The notes below the pieces were generated by a model. That model was given only the letters and a program-made list of their open reading frames with translations. It was not told where the DNA came from and made no database searches. From Rhodococcus sp. IEGM 1381 (GTDB lineage: Bacteria; Actinomycetota; Actinomycetes; Mycobacteriales; Mycobacteriaceae), in contig NZ_JASHKQ010000003.1 of NCBI RefSeq assembly GCF_030056795.1, forward strand, positions 233,627 through 297,626: a DNA stretch of 64,000 nt. Direction: 5' to 3'. This document shows positions 56,690 to 64,000 of this stretch, in pieces. Positions within the stretch are counted from its first letter, which is position 1. Every line of letters starts with the position of its first letter. Position numbers and translations under genes: made by a program.

Positions 56690-57634
56690 CTAATACAGAG
56701 CGGAAGCCAGCTTGCGCCGTGCAGAGACCACCAATGGATCGGCTGGGTCGAACAACTCGAACAATTCGAGCAACCGGGTGCGCAGTGCGGTCCGGTCGTC
56801 GCCCGCGCTGATCTTGATGCCGTCGATCAACCGGGCGAACGCCTGTTCCGGTTCCTGACCGGCCATCTCGGCGTCCGCAGCCTCGATCCGGGCCTGGATG
56901 TTGGTGGGATCCGCGTCGGCGGTCTCGATGGCGTCCGGTGCCACGTTCTGCACCCGAGCCAAGAACTTGACTTGACGCAGCGCCGCGACGGCGTCGGTGT
57001 TCTTCGGTTCGGCGTCGATGATCGCCTCATACGCAGCCGCGGCCTTGTCGAAGTCGCCCTCGTCGATGGCTTCCTCGGCAGCGACGATTCTGGGGTCCTC
57101 GATCTCGGGTTCCGGTTCTGCAGCAGTCGCCCCGGGAGGCCCGGTGAGCTTTCCCGCAGTCGCCTGCTCGACGGCCTGTAGCCACTGACGAAGTTGCTCG
57201 TCCGACTGCGTTCCTTGGAAGTCGGCCAGCGGCTGACCGGCTGCAACGGCAACCACCGTCGGAATCGCTTGCACACCGAACGCCTGCGCGATCTGAGGAT
57301 TGGAATCGACGTCGACGCGGGCCAGCACCCACGCGCCGCCTGCCTCGACGGCCATTTGACCGAGCTGTCGCGTCAACGACTGCGATTGCGGGGAGCGGGC
57401 CGAACCGAGATCGACGATCACCGGGACCTGAGTGGATCGCTGCAGAACCTCGGCCTCGAACGTCGCCGCGGTCACGTCCACGATCGGTGCCAGTCCCCCG
57501 GCTTCACCGGCGGGCTCGGCCGCGGGAGCAGGTGCCGGACGGTCCTTGAGAACGGATAGGTCTACAGCACCGGCAATCGAGGCGGGAACGACAGCTGACG
57601 GGCGGACGGGAGGACGGGAACCGGGTCGAGTCAC
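56690..57634 (-). CDS. CnoX/YbbN-like thioredoxin-fold TPR co-chaperone
   Basis: A 314-residue cytoplasmic protein. After a Pro/Ala-rich leader, a thioredoxin domain (residues about 50-165) has SARSPQSQSLT where thioredoxin has CxxC, so it lacks redox cysteines. The C-terminal half carries TPR-like helices (EAIDEGDFDKAAAAYEAIID). Such proteins hold client proteins and pass them to GroEL or DnaK. Counterpart of Rv1324. Confidence 0.87.
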   Translation of the reverse strand: MTRPGSRPPVRPSAVVPASIAGAVDLSVLKDRPAPAPAAEPAGEAGGLAPIVDVTAATFEAEVLQRSTQVPVIVDLGSARSPQSQSLTRQLGQMAVEAGGAWVLARVDVDSNPQIAQAFGVQAIPTVVAVAAGQPLADFQGTQSDEQLRQWLQAVEQATAGKLTGPPGATAAEPEPEIEDPRIVAAEEAIDEGDFDKAAAAYEAIIDAEPKNTDAVAALRQVKFLARVQNVAPDAIETADADPTNIQARIEAADAEMAGQEPEQAFARLIDGIKISAGDDRTALRTRLLELFELFDPADPLVVSARRKLASALY

Positions 57635-57681
57635 GTCCTACAGTTTGTCACTAACGCGATGCGTCATCCACTGGCGGGCAG

Positions 57682-58053
57682 TCAGGACAGAACCTTCGCG
57701 TCGGCTACGGGCCTGCCCGTGCTCAGCTCGGCGAGGCGTCCGGTGCGCGCGGCCCAGATCTCGAAGATCACCGTGCCGAACGGCGGGAACGCTGCGACGA
57801 GCGCCAGCAGTGTTGCCTTGATGTCCCACTTCAACTTCACTGCCGTCAACACCGCGATGCCCAGGTACACCACGAACACGCCGCCATGGATCGGCCCGAA
57901 GATCTTCACGCCGATCTCGTTGCCATCGGCGGGGATGTACTTGAAGGCCATTCCGATCAGCAGTCCCAGCCAGGTGAACGCTTCGAGCACAGCGATGAAG
58001 CGGAAACGTGTGGCCGTGCTGCTCAGGTTGAAGAAGTTGGTCATGCCAGCCAT
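57682..58053 (-). CDS. DUF3817 membrane protein
   Basis: 123 residues with three membrane helices (LEAFTWLGLLIGMAFKYI, GGVFVVYLGIAVLTAVKL, LLALVAAFPPFGTVIFEIWA). HGGVFVVYL and the PPFGTVIFE end are typical of DUF3817. A paralogue is at 38562. The frame is open to 58284, but the ATGs at 58053 or 58044 fit best. Function unknown. Confidence 0.85.
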   Translation of the reverse strand: MAGMTNFFNLSSTATRFRFIAVLEAFTWLGLLIGMAFKYIPADGNEIGVKIFGPIHGGVFVVYLGIAVLTAVKLKWDIKATLLALVAAFPPFGTVIFEIWAARTGRLAELSTGRPVADAKVLS

Positions 58054-58081
58054 TGTGCCCGGTTTGCTACGACAGAACGTA

Positions 58082-58113
58082 GTGGCTCTGGTCTCACTCC
58101 CGACCAGAGCCAC
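58082..58113 (-). terminator. terminator after thiolase gene
   Basis: A perfect 12-bp stem (GTGGCTCTGGTC / GACCAGAGCCAC) with an 8-base loop, eight bases beyond the thiolase stop codon. Confidence 0.75.
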
Positions 58114-58120
58114 CGCGGTC

Positions 58121-59311
58121 TTACTTCTTCGGTACTCGAACGATGAGGGCGTCGCCCTGTCCACCGCCGCCGCACAATGCGGCTGCGCCGACTCCACCGC
58201 CGCGTCGCTGCAGCTCGAGGGCCAAGTGCAATGCGATGCGGGCACCGGACATGCCGAGGGGATGTCCGATGGAGATCGCGCCACCGTTGACGTTCACGAT
58301 CTCCGGATCGATGCCGAGCTCGCGTGTCGAGGCGATTCCGACCGCTGCGAACGCCTCGTTGATCTCGACGACATCGAGATCCTTCGGGTCGATGCCTTCC
58401 TTCTCGCAGGCCTTGGAGATGGCGCGGGCCGGCTGCGACTGCAGGGTGGAATCGGGACCGGCCACCACTCCGTGAGCGCCGATCTCGGCGAGCCAGGTCA
58501 AACCGAGCGACTCGGCCTTCTCCTTGGTCATCACGACGACGGCGGCAGCACCGTCGGAAATCTGCGACGCCGATCCCGCGGTGACGGTTCCGGCCCTGTC
58601 GAAGGCGGGTCGAAGCTTGCCGAGGGAATCGACAGTGGTGTCGGCTCGGATACCTTCGTCGGCCGTGAACTGGATCGGATCGCCCTTGCGCTGCGGGATC
58701 GACACGGCGACAACCTCGTTGTCGAAAACGCCGTTCTTCCAGGCGGCAGCGGCTTTCTGATGCGACGCGGCAGCGAACGTGTCCTGCTCTTCGCGGCTGA
58801 TGGCCTCGGCACTCTGGTTGCGCTGCTCGGTGAGCGCGCCCATGGCCTGGTCGGTGAAGATATCGTACAAACCGTCGTACGCCAGGTGATCGCGCATCGT
58901 GACATCGCCGTACTTGAACCCGGCGCGCGACTTCTCCAGCATGTGTGGAGCCTGCGTCATCGATTCCTGACCACCGGCGACGACGATCTCGAACTCACCG
59001 GCGCGAATGAGCTGATCGGCCAGCGCGATGGCGTCGACGCCGGAAAGACACACCTTGTTGATCGTCAGTGCAGGCACGGTCATCGGAATACCGGCAGCAA
59101 CGGCGGCCTGGCGGGCCGGGATCTGGCCGGCTCCAGCGGTGAGAACCTGGCCCATGATGACGTAGTCGACCTGATCCGGAGCAACACCGGCCTTCTCGAG
59201 TGCACCCTTGATGGCGATCCCGCCGAGGTCCGATCCCGAGAAGTCCTTGAGTGCACCCGAGAAGCGCCCGACGGGCGTACGAGCACCGGCAACGATGACT
59301 GTTGTGGTCAC
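58121..59311 (-). CDS. fadA4: acetyl-CoA C-acetyltransferase (thiolase)
   Basis: Joins two acetyl-CoA to acetoacetyl-CoA or runs in reverse. 396 residues. Catalytic Cys in [15 protein letters not shown], His in [12 protein letters not shown], and the second Cys in [11 protein letters not shown]. Counterpart of Rv1323, next to methylmalonyl-CoA epimerase as in mycobacteria. The ATG at 59311 follows GGAGG at good spacing (minus strand CGGAGGAAATCGTG region). Confidence 0.95.
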   Translation of the reverse strand: MTTTVIVAGARTPVGRFSGALKDFSGSDLGGIAIKGALEKAGVAPDQVDYVIMGQVLTAGAGQIPARQAAVAAGIPMTVPALTINKVCLSGVDAIALADQLIRAGEFEIVVAGGQESMTQAPHMLEKSRAGFKYGDVTMRDHLAYDGLYDIFTDQAMGALTEQRNQSAEAISREEQDTFAAASHQKAAAAWKNGVFDNEVVAVSIPQRKGDPIQFTADEGIRADTTVDSLGKLRPAFDRAGTVTAGSASQISDGAAAVVVMTKEKAESLGLTWLAEIGAHGVVAGPDSTLQSQPARAISKACEKEGIDPKDLDVVEINEAFAAVGIASTRELGIDPEIVNVNGGAISIGHPLGMSGARIALHLALELQRRGGGVGAAALCGGGGQGDALIVRVPKK

Positions 59312-59415
59312 GATTTCCTCCGAAAGTATGAAGACGGCCTTGTCGAGATCAACGCTCCGACGCCCCCTTCCGAGACCGGCGGGCGGAGCACCGAAACGCA
59401 GCTGGCGCTAACGTC

Positions 59416-59898
59416 ATGGCCATGACCTCCAGCACGCAGTCTTTCACGGGAGCTCCACTGCGCTCCGACCTGGTGACGGCTATCGACCATGTCGGTATTG
59501 CAGTGCCTGATCTCGACGCTGCCATCACCTGGTACACCGACCACCTCGGCATGATTGCCGTGCACGAGGAGATCAACGAGGAGCAGGGCGTCCGCGAGGC
59601 GATGCTCTCCTTCCCCGGTGCCGGAGAGAAGTCCGCAGCACTGCAGTTGCTCGCACCGATCGACGAGTCGTCCACCATCGCCAAGTTCATCGGCCGCAAC
59701 GGCCCGGGACTGCAGCAGTTGGCGTACCGCGTCACCGACATCGAAGAGATCTCGACCGAGCTTCGCGCCCGCGGCGTTCGGTTGCTGTACGACGCCCCGC
59801 GCCGGGGCACCGCCGATTCTCGGATCAACTTCGTCCATCCCAAGGACGCCGGTGGCGTGCTCATCGAACTGGTCGAACCGAACCCCGACGCGCACTGA
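59416..59898 (+). CDS. mce: methylmalonyl-CoA epimerase
   Basis: Interconverts (R)- and (S)-methylmalonyl-CoA in propionate use. 160 residues, VOC fold. Metal ligands are H in AIDHVGIAVPD, Q/E in LQQLAYRV and E in GVLIELVEP; LHLGMIAVHEE-like DHLGMIAVHEE is also typical. About 17 leader residues precede the core. Counterpart of Rv1322A; divergent from the thiolase. Confidence 0.93.
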   Translation: MAMTSSTQSFTGAPLRSDLVTAIDHVGIAVPDLDAAITWYTDHLGMIAVHEEINEEQGVREAMLSFPGAGEKSAALQLLAPIDESSTIAKFIGRNGPGLQQLAYRVTDIEEISTELRARGVRLLYDAPRRGTADSRINFVHPKDAGGVLIELVEPNPDAH

Positions 59899-59957
59899 TC
59901 GAACTCTGTGAATCAGCCGTATGGCTCTCTACTTGACTCACCGGTAAATTGACGGCC

Positions 59958-60908
59958 ATGGCCATCGATCATGAGCGCACTTCTACGGTGCAACTTCCCT
60001 TTTCCATCGTCCGGAAGGGGTTCGATCGCGACGAAGTCACCAACTACTTCGAGCGGTTCGACGCCGAGCTCCGGCTGACGACCGCCGACCGTGATGCGGC
60101 CGCAGCCCAGGCTCGTGATCTGGCCAAGCAACTCGACGACGCTCGCGACGAGATCGACGAACTGCGCAAGGACATCGATCGCCTGTCGGTTCCGCCCACC
60201 ACAGCGGAGGGTATGAGTGATCGCATCTCACGCATGCTGCGGCTCGCCTCGGACGAGGCATCGGAAGTACGCGCCAAGGCGCACTCGGAGTCCGAGGAAA
60301 TGATTTCCGTTGCGCAGCAAGAGAGTGCCCGACTGCGCGGACGGCACGAGTCACTGGTGGCCGAACTCGAAGAGCGCCGAACGGCACTCGAAGCCGAACA
60401 CCAGCAGACCATGGCTCAGGCGCGCACCGAGGCAGCTCGAGTGGTCGAGGCCGCGCAGGCCGAGCGCGACAAGTTGGCTGCCGAATCCGAGGCCAAGCGC
60501 GCCGAGGTTCAGGAAGACTTCGAGATCACGATGGCCGAGCGCCGCACCAAGGTGCTCACCGCTCTCGAGGAACTCGAAGCGTCCAGCAAGGCCGATGCTG
60601 CCCGCCGCATCGAGGAGGCGACCACCGAGTCTGCTCGACGGCTCCAGTCCGCGAGTGAACAGGCCGAGCGACGCATCGCGCACTCGAAGGAACTGGCCGA
60701 GGAGCTGCGCGTGCTCCGTAGTCGTGTTCTGGCACAGCTGCTCGGAATACGAGGCCAGCTCGATTCGGTTCCGGCCATGCTCGCCTCGGTCAACCGTGAG
60801 AGCGAACTGCTCGACAATCCCGACCCGACGGCAATCCTCAAGAAGGAAGAAGAGAAGGCAGCCGCGAAGGCCGAGGACAAGAAGGAATCGGCCGAATCGG
60901 CATCCTGA
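59958..60908 (+). CDS. DivIVA-like coiled-coil protein
   Basis: About 316 residues, almost all coiled coil. The start FSIVRKGFDRDEVTNYFERF is the DivIVA/GpsB membrane-binding motif. Long charged helices follow (LEERRTALEAEHQQTMAQAR and similar) and a Lys/Glu/Ala tail. It probably works at the pole or septum as a scaffold, distinct from the main Wag31. The TTG at 59949 is an alternative start. Confidence 0.85.
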   Translation: MAIDHERTSTVQLPFSIVRKGFDRDEVTNYFERFDAELRLTTADRDAAAAQARDLAKQLDDARDEIDELRKDIDRLSVPPTTAEGMSDRISRMLRLASDEASEVRAKAHSESEEMISVAQQESARLRGRHESLVAELEERRTALEAEHQQTMAQARTEAARVVEAAQAERDKLAAESEAKRAEVQEDFEITMAERRTKVLTALEELEASSKADAARRIEEATTESARRLQSASEQAERRIAHSKELAEELRVLRSRVLAQLLGIRGQLDSVPAMLASVNRESELLDNPDPTAILKKEEEKAAAKAEDKKESAESAS

Positions 60909-60925
60909 ATTCGCAGTACACGCTG

Positions 60926-60960
60926 GGCCTCCCCCGTTACGACCAACGACGGGTGAGGCC
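60926..60960. terminator. terminator between convergent genes
   Basis: GGCCTC-C-CCCCGT pairing with ACGGG-T-GAGGCC around an 11-base loop, with one mismatch. It lies after the DivIVA-like gene and overlaps the end of the convergent gene. Confidence 0.6.
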
Positions 60961-61254
60961 TCGCGTGTTTCTGCCGCTCCAACATCCGGTGTGCCAATGT
61001 CTGCGGTTGTCCGCGCCACCGAAATCGTCCGACGGCCACGCAACGATATGCGCGACGCCCGGCCGCACCTCGTGATCGCAGCCGGGGCAGCGATACGTCT
61101 TGACGGCCTTGGCACCCGGGATCATCCGAGTCGTGTACGTGTCTCCATCCGGACCGACCTCGACCCGGTTGCCACCCAGTACAGAGTCGGTGGCCGGACC
61201 GAGATCACTCGGCCCGCTCCGATTCGGTCGGCGGGGTTGGTTACGACGGGGCAC
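60937..61254 (-). CDS. conserved zinc-ribbon-like hypothetical protein
   Basis: 105 residues. A basic start (PRRNQPRRPNRSGPSDLGPA) is followed by a likely zinc site: YRCPGCDHEV ... GVAHIV ... HWHTGCW. It is a small, widely conserved actinobacterial protein next to nucS, often labelled ATP/GTP-binding without proof. The GTG at 61254 is chosen; the longer frame overlaps nucS. Confidence 0.75.
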   Translation of the reverse strand: MPRRNQPRRPNRSGPSDLGPATDSVLGGNRVEVGPDGDTYTTRMIPGAKAVKTYRCPGCDHEVRPGVAHIVAWPSDDFGGADNRRHWHTGCWSGRNTRGLTRRWS

Positions 61255-61295
61255 CGGTCCAGTGTAGAGAACCGAACGACCGATGCCGACAGTCG

Positions 61296-61967
61296 TCAGA
61301 AGAGCCGGAACTCGGTACTCTCGGTTCCCCGTAGGACGTCGTAGTCGAGTGTGAGACAACGAATGCCGCGGTCGGTGGCCAGCGTCTTGGCCTGCGGCTT
61401 GATGACCTGTGCAGCGAAAACTCCGCTCACCGGGGCCAGCAGCGGGTCACGATTGAGAAGCTCCAGGTACCGGGTCAACTGTTCGACGCCGTCGATCTCA
61501 CCACGGCGCTTGATCTCGACGGCCACTGTTCCGCCATCAGCGTTGCGGCACAGCAGATCCACCGGGCCGATAGCCGTCATGTATTCGCGTCGAACGAGGG
61601 TGTATCCATCACCCAAGGTGCTGACGTGCTCGGCCAACAACTCCTGAAGATGGGCCTCCACACCGTCTTTCACCAAACCGGGGTCGATACCCAACTCGTG
61701 GCTCGAGTCGAGCTCGACGTCGTCGATGGTGATGCGAAGTTCCTCGCCCGCCTTGTTGGTGACGACCCATTTGATCGTCTCGTCTTCGGTGGTCTCGACC
61801 ATCCAGCACGGCGGAGACATCCAGTTGAGCGGCTTGTACGCCCGGTCGTCCGCATGCACGCTGACCGATCCGTCGGACTTCACAAGCAACAGACGCCGAG
61901 CCGACGGGAGGTGTGCGGTGAGACGGCCGACATAGTCCACTTGGCAACGAGCAATAACTAAACGCAC
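61296..61967 (-). CDS. nucS: mismatch endonuclease NucS (EndoMS)
   Basis: Cuts both strands at G-T and similar mismatches; it replaces MutS/MutL in actinobacteria. 223 residues. Start [22 protein letters not shown]-(D/E)XK site at [20 protein letters not shown] (D, E and K), followed by [19 protein letters not shown]. The beta-clamp contact usually found at the C-terminus is weakly matched by the end TEFRLF. GTG start. Counterpart of Rv1321. Confidence 0.96.
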   Translation of the reverse strand: MRLVIARCQVDYVGRLTAHLPSARRLLLVKSDGSVSVHADDRAYKPLNWMSPPCWMVETTEDETIKWVVTNKAGEELRITIDDVELDSSHELGIDPGLVKDGVEAHLQELLAEHVSTLGDGYTLVRREYMTAIGPVDLLCRNADGGTVAVEIKRRGEIDGVEQLTRYLELLNRDPLLAPVSGVFAAQVIKPQAKTLATDRGIRCLTLDYDVLRGTESTEFRLF

Positions 61968-62000
61968 TCGACCACCATAGGGCAGGCGCCCCGTTAGTCT

Positions 62001-63599
62001 GTGACGACCATGCCGCAATTGAGACGATCCGCCGCTCCCCTGGGTTCCCGACTGCTCGGCGACACCTCCGAATCGCCCCGCCGACGTCGGATCCGAATCC
62101 AGGTGTTGCTGACGGTCTTCCTGATCCTGTCGAACCTGATCGGTGCAGTCATCGTGGGTGTACTGATCAGTGTCGTCGTGCCCGGCCCGAACGTTCTGGA
62201 GATGGATCGCTATTGGTGGGTGAATTTCATCGTCGTCCCGGTGTACGTCTTTCTCGCATTCCTGGTCGGCGTCGTTTGGGGCACCACAGGGGCGCTGAGC
62301 AGCCTGCGGTGGGGCATCGAGGATCGCCAACCCACAAGATCAGAGCAAGTCGCGACCCTGGCAATGCCGTGGCGCCTGACGCGCATTCAGATTGCTCTCT
62401 GGATCGGCGCGTTGCTTCTGCTCACGACGATCGACGGCATCATCGATTCGAGGTCGATTCCCAAGGTGGCGTTCACGATCGCGGCGGGTGGCACTGTTGT
62501 CTGCGCCTTCAGCTACCTGCTCAGCGAGTTCGCGCTACGCCCCATTGCGGCTCGCGCACTCGAAGCCGGCGACCCACGTCGGATCCGTATAGCCGGAGTC
62601 ATGGGCCGCTCGATTCTGTCGTGGCTGCTGGGCACAGGCGTGCCGGTCAGCGGATTGATGATCATCGCTGTCTTCCGCTTCATCAACCCTGAAACGACAG
62701 CGACTCAACTCGCGGTCTCCATCCTCGCGTTGGGTGGCATCACCATCGTGTTCGGACTCGCGTTGACCGTGCTGGGCGGCTTCGCAACCACCTCCCCGAT
62801 CAACAATGTGCGTGCAGGGATGGCCGAGGTGGAGAAGGGCAACATGGACGTCCGCCTCGCGGTATACGACGGCACCGAGCTCGGCGAACTGCAGAGTGGG
62901 TTCAACCGAATGGCCGACGGTGTGCGTGATCGAGAGAAGATCCGTGACCTGTTCGGCCGACACGTCGGACACGAAGTTGCAGAGAAGGCGTTGCAATCCG
63001 AGAGCGAACTCGGCGGACAAGAACGCGATATCGCAGTGTTCTTCATCGACCTAGTGGGATCGACGGAGCTAGCGGCATCCCGGCCCCCCACCGAGGTCGT
63101 GGACCTACTCAACCGATTCTTCGCGGTCGTGGTCGACGAGGTAGACGAACACGGTGGCTTCATCAACAAGTTCGAGGGAGACGCAGCGCTGGCTATCTTC
63201 GGAGCCCCCAACGACATTTCCGACCACAGCGGCTCCGCACTGGCTGCGGCAAGAGCAATTGCTCGACGGTTGTTGGTGGAAGTCCCCGAATGCAGCGCGG
63301 CAGTCGGCGTCGCTGCCGGACGCGCGGTTGCCGGCAATGTCGGAGCAAAATCCAGATTCGAGTACACCGTTATCGGAGACCCGGTGAACGAGGCCGCTCG
63401 CCTCTCCGAACTGGCAAAGAATGCCCCCGGAGCCATCCTCGCGTCCAAGACTGCCGTCGACGGTGCTGCTGACGATGAAGCACATCGTTGGGAATTCGGT
63501 GATGCAGTCACCCTTCGCGGACGGTCTGTGGAGACTGTCCTCGCACATCCGAAGGACGTCGAGGTCGTGGCGGATGAGCCCGAAGCCCTTCACGCCTGA
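62001..63599 (+). CDS. membrane class III adenylate cyclase with HAMP domain
   Basis: 532 residues. Six membrane helices lie in residues about 35-265, then a HAMP linker ([20 protein letters not shown]) and a cyclase domain at about 340-510. Metal-binding aspartate in [13 protein letters not shown], the second in [12 protein letters not shown], and [14 protein letters not shown] follow. It matches the Rv1318c-Rv1320c group making cAMP; the input signal is unknown. GTG start at 62001 or ATG at 62010. Confidence 0.93.
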   Translation: MTTMPQLRRSAAPLGSRLLGDTSESPRRRRIRIQVLLTVFLILSNLIGAVIVGVLISVVVPGPNVLEMDRYWWVNFIVVPVYVFLAFLVGVVWGTTGALSSLRWGIEDRQPTRSEQVATLAMPWRLTRIQIALWIGALLLLTTIDGIIDSRSIPKVAFTIAAGGTVVCAFSYLLSEFALRPIAARALEAGDPRRIRIAGVMGRSILSWLLGTGVPVSGLMIIAVFRFINPETTATQLAVSILALGGITIVFGLALTVLGGFATTSPINNVRAGMAEVEKGNMDVRLAVYDGTELGELQSGFNRMADGVRDREKIRDLFGRHVGHEVAEKALQSESELGGQERDIAVFFIDLVGSTELAASRPPTEVVDLLNRFFAVVVDEVDEHGGFINKFEGDAALAIFGAPNDISDHSGSALAAARAIARRLLVEVPECSAAVGVAAGRAVAGNVGAKSRFEYTVIGDPVNEAARLSELAKNAPGAILASKTAVDGAADDEAHRWEFGDAVTLRGRSVETVLAHPKDVEVVADEPEALHA

Positions 63600-63870
63600 C
63601 GCCGAACCAATCTACTGAACCAACGAATCCTGTGCAGCGGCAACTGCTTTGGCGGTGAGCCCGTGCCGTCACACTGATGCGCACACGTACGCGCGTGTCT
63701 CGCATGCTCACGTATTCGCCGGCGAATACTGCTCGCGTCCGACAATGGCTCACGTGTGTGTTCGATGTAGGGACTTCGTCAGTGTCCGATCGCGAGCGTG
63801 GTGGGTGAGGGTCGAGCGGCAATCGGTGTGCAACGGGTTCGGTTGTGGGGGTGGTGGTTTCGAAATGCAG
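63600..63870. other. intergenic region between cyclase and 5S rRNA
   Basis: No gene is supported. It holds the 18-bp palindrome at 63712 and the hairpin ACACG/CGTGT at about 63683-63698. Confidence 0.5.
63712..63729. repeat. 18-bp perfect palindrome
   Basis: GTATTCGCCGGCGAATAC, its own exact reverse complement with no gap. It lies between the cyclase gene and the rRNA operon terminator. Confidence 0.6.
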
Positions 63871-63899
63871 AATGCCCCGACCGTGAAGGTCGGGGCATT
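63871..63899 (-). terminator. rRNA operon terminator
   Basis: A perfect 12-bp stem (AATGCCCCGACC / GGTCGGGGCATT) with a 5-base loop, 11 bases after the 5S 3' end on the minus strand. Confidence 0.88.
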
Positions 63900-63909
63900 C
63901 TGGAATATG

Positions 63910-64000
63910 TGTTCGGCGGTGTCCTACTCTCCCACACCCTGTCGAGTGCAGTACCATCGGCGCTGGAGGGCTTAGCTTCCGGGTTCGGAATGGGACCGGG
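63910..64000 (-). rRNA. rrf: 5S rRNA, 3' portion
   Basis: The last 91 bases of a 5S rRNA, cut by the window edge. Read on the minus strand it has CCCGGTCCCATTCCGAACCC, then GGAAGCTAAGCCCTCCAGCG and ends GTAGGACACCGCCGAACA, all highly conserved actinobacterial 5S. The rest of the rRNA operon lies to the right. Confidence 0.95.

Overview
The window is high-GC actinobacterial chromosome, almost certainly Rhodococcus or a close Nocardiaceae relative. It has a giant single-chain type I fatty acid synthase followed by acpS, a GlgE-type alpha-glucan gene cluster, the endonuclease NucS, and long runs of genes in the order known from Mycobacterium tuberculosis (the Rv2520c-Rv2524c block and the Rv1343c-Rv1318c block). 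The exact species cannot be fixed from the sequence alone.

Layout. 1-9.8 kb is a poorly conserved, mixed-strand region: a cut luciferase-like oxidoreductase, a secreted lipase, a small monooxygenase, several hypothetical secreted or membrane proteins, a GNAT acetyltransferase, a decayed YVTN beta-propeller gene, and a divergent WYL regulator / VOC protein pair with a near-perfect palindrome between them. About 10.05-21.5 kb is an accessory island at the 3' end of a tRNA-Lys(CTT) gene. A 37-bp direct repeat of the tRNA 3' end marks both edges. The island carries a complete four-gene anti-phage operon of the Qat type (KAP ATPase, QatB, QueC-like QatC, TatD-like QatD). Around it are a HEPN-like protein, an HNH endonuclease, an unrecognised 827-residue protein ending in a zinc ribbon and a PD-(D/E)XK-like nuclease motif, a broken second KAP ATPase gene and an IS3 transposase remnant. 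No intact integrase is visible.

21.5-37 kb is core: DUF3618 protein, thiol peroxidase, M20 peptidase, a membrane-anchored protein with a proline-rich tail, a TetR regulator, then acpS and the 9.3-kb fas gene transcribed leftwards. Two similar dyad elements lie upstream of fas. 37.9-46 kb holds tRNA-Leu(TAG), an LprD-like protein, DUF3817 protein, lipase, rdgB, rph, a cAMP-phosphodiesterase-like MBL protein, a rhomboid protease, a P1 peptidase, a DUF2017 protein, clpS and pncB. The murI and mec-cysO-cysM genes found in this run in M. tuberculosis are missing here.

46-64 kb holds dinG; glgP facing away from glgE-glgB; a zinc metallopeptidase lipoprotein; a CnoX/YbbN-like chaperone; a second DUF3817 protein; a thiolase; methylmalonyl-CoA epimerase; a DivIVA-like coiled-coil protein; nucS; a membrane class III adenylate cyclase; and, at the right edge, the 3' part of a 5S rRNA gene on the minus strand with its terminator.

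Working together: FAS I and AcpS make fatty acids, AcpS activating the ACP domain of FAS. GlgE, GlgB and GlgP build, branch and degrade alpha-glucan. The island is best read as a defence cassette captured at a tRNA site and now probably immobile.
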